This document shows positions 1 through 5,315 of a stretch of DNA of 5,315 nucleotides, piece by piece (the first letter of the stretch is position 1; each line of letters begins with the position of its first letter). The stretch covers positions 1 through 5,315 of the forward strand of contig JAJDEL010000663.1 of NCBI GenBank assembly GCA_029259835.1, given 5' to 3'. Source of the DNA: Planctomicrobium sp. (GTDB lineage Bacteria > Planctomycetota > Planctomycetia > Planctomycetales > Planctomycetaceae). The position numbers and the translations under genes are program-made. The notes under the pieces are model-generated. The model searched no databases and was not told the DNA's origin. It worked only from the letters and a program-made list of their open reading frames with translations.

Positions 1-236
1 GCGGCTCATTCACAAGTACGGATTTTTTTCAGCAAGCGTTCCCTGGTGGACCGCGAAGGATCATCGGGAGTATTCTCCCACCGATAGTCAATGTCGCCAA
101 CAGGTTGGTTTTTCGGACACTCTTCAGGATGTGGAAGACATCTTTTAACGAAACCATAACACAGGCGGAGTTGCCTGATAGTAAATTCACAGTATCAATC
201 AGTTCTGACGAATCGTTTGCGAAGTGCCACTTACAA
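1..236. other. Left-edge region without a confident gene
   Basis: This stretch lies past the stop codon of the tandem SpoIIAA-like gene. Two open frames were read by hand. On the plus strand, a frame open from base 2 ends in TAA at 146-148 and could be the last 48 codons of a gene entering from the left and converging on the minus-strand block. On the minus strand, a frame of 62 codons runs from 194 to a TGA at 8-6; it is hydrophilic and Cys-containing but has no ATG or GTG, so it could only be a remnant or chance. Neither matches a family I know. Small inverted repeats sit at 66-79 (5-bp stem, 4-nt loop) and 162-177 (5-bp stem, 6-nt loop). The second lies about 60 bp past the stop of the 977-237 gene, with only a weakly T-rich tail on the minus strand, so neither is a convincing terminator. 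Confidence 0.5.
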
Positions 237-977
237 TCACTCCTCCTCTGACTGTTTCATTCCAGCCCATTTGATGGCGTCATCGTAATCGCTGGAATTA
301 AAAAAACGAGCTTCGGCACGGACGAATTTATTCATAATTTTTTCTGCCATCTTCTGCCAGGCTTTTTCTCCGACAACAGCGATGCGCTCGGGAACGCGAT
401 AATGTTCGCGCACGAGTGACAGATGAGTCCCCAACGCCGAGATGCCAGACCAACCATCGAACTCGCGCAAATCCAGAACCAGACGCACGTGCTCAGAGTG
501 ACTCATCCCATTATCGATTTCATCACTGACGCCATCGTACGCACTTGGCTCCAGCTTCCCGAGCAAGCGTACTGTGACAACATCACCTTCACTGTCGATA
601 TGAATTGTTCCAAGCGACTCGCTGAGCCAACGTCTGGCATCATCCAACTCGACTATCGCAAACAATTGAACCGGGCACGGCGTCATGAACGCCATTGCCT
701 TAACTCCGGTCTTCATCCAGCCTGAATCCGTCACGATGGCCACCCGCTCAAAACCATTCCAGTGACGCAATCCAAGCTTCGTGTCATCCCACATGGCATC
801 CAAGCTGTAACCCTTGAATTCCGGGTCGATCTGTACCAGGAGTTTAATGCGATCAAATTGTTCGAGCGCTTTGTCTATGGCGGGAGTGAGAACGTAATCG
901 TAATCGCCCCCTGTGACGTGTCCGGAAATGTTGAACCCCAACGTTCCTTCGGGTAATCCTGAAATGACTTTGATCAT
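237..977 (-). CDS. Tandem two-domain SpoIIAA-like (STAS/SEC14-fold) protein
   Basis: The product is 246 residues made of two consecutive SpoIIAA-like domains (DUF3478 type), about 1-122 and 123-240, with an acidic SEEE tail. Each copy shows the family pattern: an N-terminal strand pair, a hydrophobic strand ending in F-x-G-[WY]-S (F54-S58 and F173-S177), a helix, an ERxAIV or ERIAVV strand (E77-V82, E197-V202), a W a few residues later (W87, W207) and a final amphipathic helix with a conserved W. Domain 1 keeps the WDD...LRHW helix; domain 2 has lost it and is more diverged. There is no signal peptide or membrane segment, so it should be cytosolic or peripheral. The frame stays open 33 codons further up to a TTG at 1076, but the ATG at 977 has GGGAG seven bases upstream and begins directly with the domain, while the TTG has no ribosome site. 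The gene is third in the minus-strand block, 179 bp after glgP. The biochemical role of the family is unknown. Confidence 0.86.
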   Translation of the reverse strand: MIKVISGLPEGTLGFNISGHVTGGDYDYVLTPAIDKALEQFDRIKLLVQIDPEFKGYSLDAMWDDTKLGLRHWNGFERVAIVTDSGWMKTGVKAMAFMTPCPVQLFAIVELDDARRWLSESLGTIHIDSEGDVVTVRLLGKLEPSAYDGVSDEIDNGMSHSEHVRLVLDLREFDGWSGISALGTHLSLVREHYRVPERIAVVGEKAWQKMAEKIMNKFVRAEARFFNSSDYDDAIKWAGMKQSEEE

Positions 978-984
978 TATTCCA

Positions 985-989
985 CTCCC
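985..989 (-). promoter_or_regulatory. Ribosome binding site that fixes the tandem SpoIIAA-like start
   Basis: On the minus strand, GGGAG lies seven bases before the ATG at 977. The only longer alternative start, the TTG at 1076, is preceded by TCCTCC, which is the opposite of a Shine-Dalgarno sequence. The site therefore favours the 246-residue product. Confidence 0.7.
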
Positions 990-1095
990 ACATCTTGGTG
1001 ACATAAATGAATCCGAACGCAACCTCAACTTGCAATCTTCACACGTAAATTTCCGCTCGCAGTTTACCAATTTCAAAGTGTGGAGGATAATCTGG

Positions 1096-1120
1096 AGTGA
1101 AAACGTCTCAAGTTTTCACT
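1096..1120 (-). other. Perfect 9-bp inverted repeat after glgP, possible hairpin
   Basis: The arms AGTGAAAAC (1096-1104) and GTTTTCACT (1112-1120) are exact reverse complements around a 7-base loop. The element starts 36 bases after the glgP stop codon on the transcribed strand and ends 118 bases before the ATG of the next gene. The stem is AT-rich and no T-run follows in the minus direction, so it does not fit a standard Rho-independent terminator. It could act as a 3'-end stabiliser or processing hairpin, a weak terminator, or a DNA operator. The repeat is seen directly; any role is inferred. Confidence 0.5.
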
Positions 1121-1156
1121 GAAATCGGACTGACGTCGGAATCAACTGTTCATGAG

Positions 1157-3721
1157 TCAACGCTGCCAAAGAATTGAATGGAATTCTAAAGGCACTGAGA
1201 CATTCGCATGACGCGGCAAAACACGAGGCGTATAGTCTGCTGTCGGGCGGGTCGCCGACACTGATCCGCGGTAAATGAAGCAATCGTCTTTGTTCGTTTT
1301 CGTTTCGCACTTTGACAGTTCCACACGATCCATCTGCTGTCGGACGGAACTGCTGGCGTTGTTGTTTCCGTCGGCATACAGTTCGACGCTCACGGAATTC
1401 GGATCGAGACCATCGAGATTGACTTCGACTTCAAAATGATGTTCTGTTTCACTGGACTGGATTACCACATCGCAAAATCGTAGTGAGTCCCATTTTTCTC
1501 TCAGTGAATGCTTCCAATTGGTAATGTCCGTCCCCAGCGCGCCATTAAAAGCCATCCGCTCTCGGTAACGGGACGCTGCTGGAACGTAATGTTGCTCGAC
1601 ATATTCTTGCACGGTGCGTGTCACAGAGAATTGCGGTGTCAACTGCGCCATACTCTCCCGCATTCTGGTGACCCACTCTGACGAAATTCCATTTTCATTT
1701 CGTTGATAAAATTGAGGAATGACTTGATTTTCAAGCACATCGAAAAGTTCCTCCGATTCCTTTGCGTCCCAGGCTGGGTCATCTCCATGTTCGTGACCAT
1801 CGCCAATCGCCCAGCCGACTTCCGGCGAGTAGGCTTCCGACCACCAGCCGTCAAGTTCCGAAAGATTCAGGCCGCCGTTGACGAGCACTTTCATACCACT
1901 CGTACCGCTGGCCTCCCAAGGTCGACGCGGTGTATTGATCCAAACATCCACACCTTGCACCAGATGTTGGGTTAATAACATGTCATAGTCGCTCAAGAAA
2001 ATGACATGTTCTCGTGCTTGCGGTTGGTCAATGAATTGAATCCACTGACGTATCAGTTCTTGACCAGCTTGGTCCGCCGGATGAGCCTTACCGGCGATGA
2101 TCAGTTGCACTGGTCGCTCGGGGTCAGTCAAGAGTCGCAGTAGACGCTGTGGATCACGCAGTAACAAGTTGGGACGTTTGTACGTCGCAAACCGGCGTGC
2201 AAATCCTAAGGTCAGCGCGCCTGGGTCTAGCAAGTGCCTCGCCGCCTCAACTTCTTCGAGCGGCGAACCCGAACCGGCCAGTTGATGAGCGAATCGATGA
2301 CGCGCATATTCCAGCAGTGATTTTGTGGACTCAATTCGCAACTGCCACAGTTTTTCATCCGAGACACAACGCATGTCACATTCCAGAGTCTCCGTGGTTC
2401 CTTGCCAACGCGATTTTCCGCAAGAGTTGGTCCACATTTCATCGGCCAGGGCCGAGTCCCACGTCGGCATGTGAACTCCGTTGGTGACATGTCCAACCGG
2501 AACTTCATCTTCGGGCCAGTGCGGAAACAGCGGCTCAAAAATCCGTCGGCTCACTTGTCCGTGCAAGCGGCTGACACCATTGATTGCTCCACTTCCATTG
2601 ATTGCCAGATAGGCCATGTTGAAATTTTCTGATACATTGTTCGGATCTTGGCGTCCCAAAGCCAACAGATCATGAATGCTGATGCCAAGTTGACTTTGTG
2701 CATACCGCCCAAGGTATTGTTCAATCAAGTGAGGAGCGAAACGGTCAAACCCTGCTGTCACTGCTGTGTGAGTTGTGAACAGGTTTCCTACTCGAGTCAC
2801 AGCCAATGCGACCTCGAACGAAAGCCCCGACTCTTCCATGAAAACTCTAGCCCGTTCCAGCACGGCAAACGCAGCATGCCCCTCGTTTAAGTGACAGACT
2901 TCCGGATGGATGTCCAGTTGCCGGAGCAGCTGCCATCCGCCGATTCCCAGAATTAACTCCTGCATCAATCGTAGTTCTGGACCACCGCCATAGAGTTCAC
3001 TTGTAACCCCTCGATGCACAGGCAGATTCGCGGGATCGTTACTGTCCAGAAGGAACAATTTCACTCGACCGACCTGAACCTGCCACGTACGTAACCAGAC
3101 TGAGTAACCTGGCAAAGAAATTTTCAATCGCAACCACTCGCCATTGGCCTGACGAAGCGGCGTGATCGGTAATTGCCCAGGATCGTTGTAGGGATAGAGA
3201 GCTTGTTGCCTTCCATGCTGGTCGATCACTTGGCGAAAGTAGCCTTGTTGGTACAGCAATCCTACGCCCACGACCGGCACGCCCAGATCGCTGGCTGCCT
3301 TCAACTGATCGCCAGCAACGTTTCCCAATCCCCCTGAATAGATCGGCAAGGCTTCGCTCAACATGAATTCCATGCTGAAGTAGGCAACACAACTCAGCGG
3401 TGAGTCGGCGTGCTTTTGCTGAAACCAAGCCGGTGTTTCGTTCGCGTCTCGCCGTATTTTCACCAAGTCATCAACGGTTTTGCGAAAAACAGGGTCAGCC
3501 ATCACGCGCTCTATCTGATCGCGTGATGCAGTTTGTAAGACAACCCAGGGATTCTGCGTGACATCCCACAATTCCGGATTAAGCTGCCTCCAGACCATGT
3601 CGGTCGCATGATTCCACGAGGACCGCATATCGAGCGCCAACTCCGCCAAAGAGTCGAATCCTTCGATATCCGTTGGGAGCAGGCTGTAGATCGGATGTTT
3701 GGAACGCGATTGTTGACTCAT
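1157..3721 (-). CDS. glgP: Alpha-glucan (glycogen/maltodextrin) phosphorylase with DUF3417 domain
   Basis: This is a GT35 enzyme that uses phosphate to cleave alpha-1,4-glucan ends and release glucose-1-phosphate, with pyridoxal phosphate as cofactor, in the cytosol. Numbering here counts from a GTG at 3724, which gives 855 residues; the adjacent ATG at 3721 (854 residues) is preferred. Residues 12-110 form the DUF3417 domain (helical, SSWNHA, ELWDVTQNPW). The catalytic body covers about 113-710: GGLGNVAGDQ at 131-140, HLNEGHAAF at 278-286, TTHTAVTAGFDRF at 317-329, RRFATYKR at 510-517 (R511 and K516 match the phosphate-binding Arg569 and Lys574 of rabbit muscle phosphorylase), and EASGTSGMK at 604-612. 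There E604 and K612 match Glu672 and the PLP-binding Lys680. The C-terminal extension ends in ADYTPRVLP and ILWQR, usual for this long bacterial subtype. All key residues are present. The gene starts 34 bp after the upstream SpoIIAA-like gene, so the two are probably co-transcribed. The ribosome site is weak (GAAGA, nine bases upstream). Confidence 0.97.
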   Translation of the reverse strand: MSQQSRSKHPIYSLLPTDIEGFDSLAELALDMRSSWNHATDMVWRQLNPELWDVTQNPWVVLQTASRDQIERVMADPVFRKTVDDLVKIRRDANETPAWFQQKHADSPLSCVAYFSMEFMLSEALPIYSGGLGNVAGDQLKAASDLGVPVVGVGLLYQQGYFRQVIDQHGRQQALYPYNDPGQLPITPLRQANGEWLRLKISLPGYSVWLRTWQVQVGRVKLFLLDSNDPANLPVHRGVTSELYGGGPELRLMQELILGIGGWQLLRQLDIHPEVCHLNEGHAAFAVLERARVFMEESGLSFEVALAVTRVGNLFTTHTAVTAGFDRFAPHLIEQYLGRYAQSQLGISIHDLLALGRQDPNNVSENFNMAYLAINGSGAINGVSRLHGQVSRRIFEPLFPHWPEDEVPVGHVTNGVHMPTWDSALADEMWTNSCGKSRWQGTTETLECDMRCVSDEKLWQLRIESTKSLLEYARHRFAHQLAGSGSPLEEVEAARHLLDPGALTLGFARRFATYKRPNLLLRDPQRLLRLLTDPERPVQLIIAGKAHPADQAGQELIRQWIQFIDQPQAREHVIFLSDYDMLLTQHLVQGVDVWINTPRRPWEASGTSGMKVLVNGGLNLSELDGWWSEAYSPEVGWAIGDGHEHGDDPAWDAKESEELFDVLENQVIPQFYQRNENGISSEWVTRMRESMAQLTPQFSVTRTVQEYVEQHYVPAASRYRERMAFNGALGTDITNWKHSLREKWDSLRFCDVVIQSSETEHHFEVEVNLDGLDPNSVSVELYADGNNNASSSVRQQMDRVELSKCETKTNKDDCFIYRGSVSATRPTADYTPRVLPRHANVSVPLEFHSILWQR

Positions 3722-3755
3722 CACTTCTGGTCTTCAGAGTACAGTAGACACGTCT

Positions 3756-4115
3756 TCACTTCAGAATCCACTCACGTGCTTGTTCGATTTCGGCCTGGTC
3801 AAAGTACTTAATCTTCGCGGTCGTAAATGGACGACAGAAAACAGACATTCCTTTTTCCCATTTCGTCTCGCCGACAATTGCCAGTCGCTCAATGTCATTA
3901 AAGTGCTTGAGGTCGAATTTGAAATCTTCCCATGCTGCCCCTGCACTCCAGCCATGGAAATCGTGCATGATAAACAGGATTCGAATCTTGCCATGCTCCT
4001 TGATCTTTTCCTCAGTCATCGGCACAAACAACTCGTAAGCTTCCTTCGTCAATTTTCCAGTCCCGTGGACTTCGACGACATTACCAACCGCAGTTTCAAC
4101 AATTTCAAATGACAT
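3756..4115 (-). CDS. Single-domain SpoIIAA-like (STAS/SEC14-fold) protein
   Basis: This 119-residue protein is one complete SpoIIAA-like domain (DUF3478 type) of typical length. It shows an N-terminal beta pair, a hydrophobic strand running into HDFHGWS (51-57), the helix WEDFKFDLKHF (62-72), the strand and turn ERLAIVGETKW (76-86), PFTTAKIKYFD (96-106) and a C-terminal amphipathic helix containing W116. No signal peptide or membrane segment is visible. The fold is that of anti-sigma-factor antagonists and lipid-binding SEC14 proteins, but the function of this family is not settled, and no SpoIIAB-like kinase or sigma factor lies in the window. The ATG at 4115 is well supported by AAGGAG five bases upstream. 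The gene is first in the minus-strand block, with glgP following after 34 bp, and it is closer to the family norm than either half of the tandem protein downstream. It may be a regulator or partner linked to glucan breakdown; that is inference from position only. Confidence 0.92.
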   Translation of the reverse strand: MSFEIVETAVGNVVEVHGTGKLTKEAYELFVPMTEEKIKEHGKIRILFIMHDFHGWSAGAAWEDFKFDLKHFNDIERLAIVGETKWEKGMSVFCRPFTTAKIKYFDQAEIEQAREWILK

Positions 4116-4120
4116 GATTT

Positions 4121-4126
4121 CTCCTT
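4121..4126 (-). promoter_or_regulatory. Strong ribosome binding site of the first SpoIIAA-like gene
   Basis: AAGGAG on the minus strand lies five bases before the ATG at 4115. It is the best Shine-Dalgarno match in the window and much stronger than the one before glgP, which suggests that the small protein is made in excess over the phosphorylase. Confidence 0.75.
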
Positions 4127-4414
4127 ATTCATAACAAGAACCACCAATGAGACAGGAAGCATTCGCTACGTCACTTCCATTCCCACTCGATTACAGAGTC
4201 CAACCTAACGAAACGAACTCCCAGTCTGGCGACAAGGCATTTTCTGTACCGATCAGTCAGTAATGAGATCAAAAGCATATTGAGAAACGCATCGAAGTTT
4301 AGACTCAAAAGGCAGGTTTCCTAGAGGTGGACTCGTCCGACCGCATGGGCGTCAGCGTTTTCATCTACAAAAACGATTGTTGTAAACACAGGAAAGAACA
4401 ACCTGCTCTGATCA

Positions 4415-4444
4415 GGCACAGTCGAGTGTGCCGAGACAGCACAC
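4415..4444 (+). other. Two overlapping, mutually exclusive inverted repeats
   Basis: GGCACA (4415-4420) is the exact reverse complement of TGTGCC (4427-4432), with a 6-base loop. GTGTGC (4426-4431), which overlaps that second arm, is the exact reverse complement of GCACAC (4439-4444), with a 7-base loop. The shared middle arm can pair with only one partner at a time. The element lies about 277 bases upstream of the atpD start. A switching leader RNA or a repeated protein-binding site are both possible; chance is also possible because the arms are only six bases long. The role is not known. Confidence 0.35.
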
Positions 4445-4675
4445 ATCTGCGAAATACGTGCAGAGTCGAAGTTTTCAGCTTCCTCATCCCATGACGAACA
4501 GACCTTCCCGTCGGAAGTCGTTGACGAACTCAAGATTCCTGTTCGATTTTGGACCACTTGTTGCACAAAGATCGTAGATGATAAGATTGTATAGTTCTTC
4601 TGTCCTCTTTCGCATGGTAGAGCATGAGTCTCGCATAATAGGGTGCAGGAGCATTGAGGCAGTTTGATCGGCTAA

Positions 4676-5315
<640 letters not shown>

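Larger units (their letters stand above)
978..1156 (-). other. Gap between glgP and the tandem SpoIIAA-like gene
   Basis: These 179 bp hold no gene with a usable start. They contain the hairpin at 1096-1120, the ribosome site at 985-989, and the 33-codon in-frame extension above the tandem gene, which includes a CEDC tetrapeptide but starts only at TTG. No clear -35/-10 pair was found, so whether the downstream gene has its own promoter or is read through from glgP cannot be decided here. Confidence 0.5.

Noticed and set aside
66..79. Small hairpin GGGAG-TATT-CTCCC as a terminator
   Set aside because: The stem is five bases with no T-run on either side, too weak to call.
1170..1187. Inverted repeat AGAATT/AATTCT with a 6-base loop
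   Set aside because: It lies inside the glgP coding end, is AT-rich and has only a 6-bp stem, so it is likely codon-driven chance.
2149..2538. Several 60-130 codon frames on either strand within glgP
   Set aside because: They are shadows of the glgP frame, which is intact with all catalytic motifs.
3730..3758. Direct repeat GTCTTCA at 3730-3736 and 3752-3758, in the gap before glgP
   Set aside because: It is only seven bases, and one copy overlaps the stop codon of the upstream gene; chance is sufficient.
4321..4566. An 81-codon minus-strand frame in the divergent gap
   Set aside because: It starts at GTG with no ribosome site, and I recognise no family in it.
4561..4595. Possible atpD promoter with TTGCAC and TAAGAT or TATAGT
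   Set aside because: Spacings are 15 or 23 bases instead of about 17, so no consensus pair is supported.

Overview
The window most likely comes from a planctomycete-type bacterium with a moderate GC content (about half, by eye). The reasons are an F1 ATPase beta subunit of the alternative (N-ATPase) kind that opens its own operon, a DUF3417-type alpha-glucan phosphorylase, and SpoIIAA-like (STAS/SEC14-fold) proteins beside them. The taxon is an inference from gene content; no marker gene is present.

Layout from left to right. Bases 1-236 hold no gene I can call with confidence, only two open but unconvincing frames. Three minus-strand genes follow, which in transcription order are a single-domain SpoIIAA-like protein (4115-3756), the alpha-glucan phosphorylase glgP (3721-1157) and a protein with two SpoIIAA-like domains in tandem (977-237). 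The first two are 34 bp apart and almost certainly co-transcribed. The third lies 179 bp beyond glgP, across a gap that holds a perfect 9-bp-stem hairpin. A 605-bp gap (4116-4720) separates this block from a divergent plus-strand gene. That gene is the first 198 codons of an F1 ATPase beta subunit (atpD, 4721 to the window edge), cut by the window and not by a mutation.

How the parts may work together (inference). GlgP releases glucose-1-phosphate from stored glucan using phosphate instead of ATP, which suits energy-limited or low-oxygen conditions. The alternative F1Fo ATPase couples ATP to ion transport, thought to be Na+ in characterised members. The SpoIIAA-like proteins on either side of glgP are of unknown role; they could be regulatory or membrane-associated partners. 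The block reads as an energy or stress module with two divergent transcription units sharing one upstream region. I see no CRISPR array, insertion sequence, tRNA or rRNA. The most unusual points are the SpoIIAA-like/GlgP/SpoIIAA-like sandwich and a pair of mutually exclusive hairpins in the long divergent gap.
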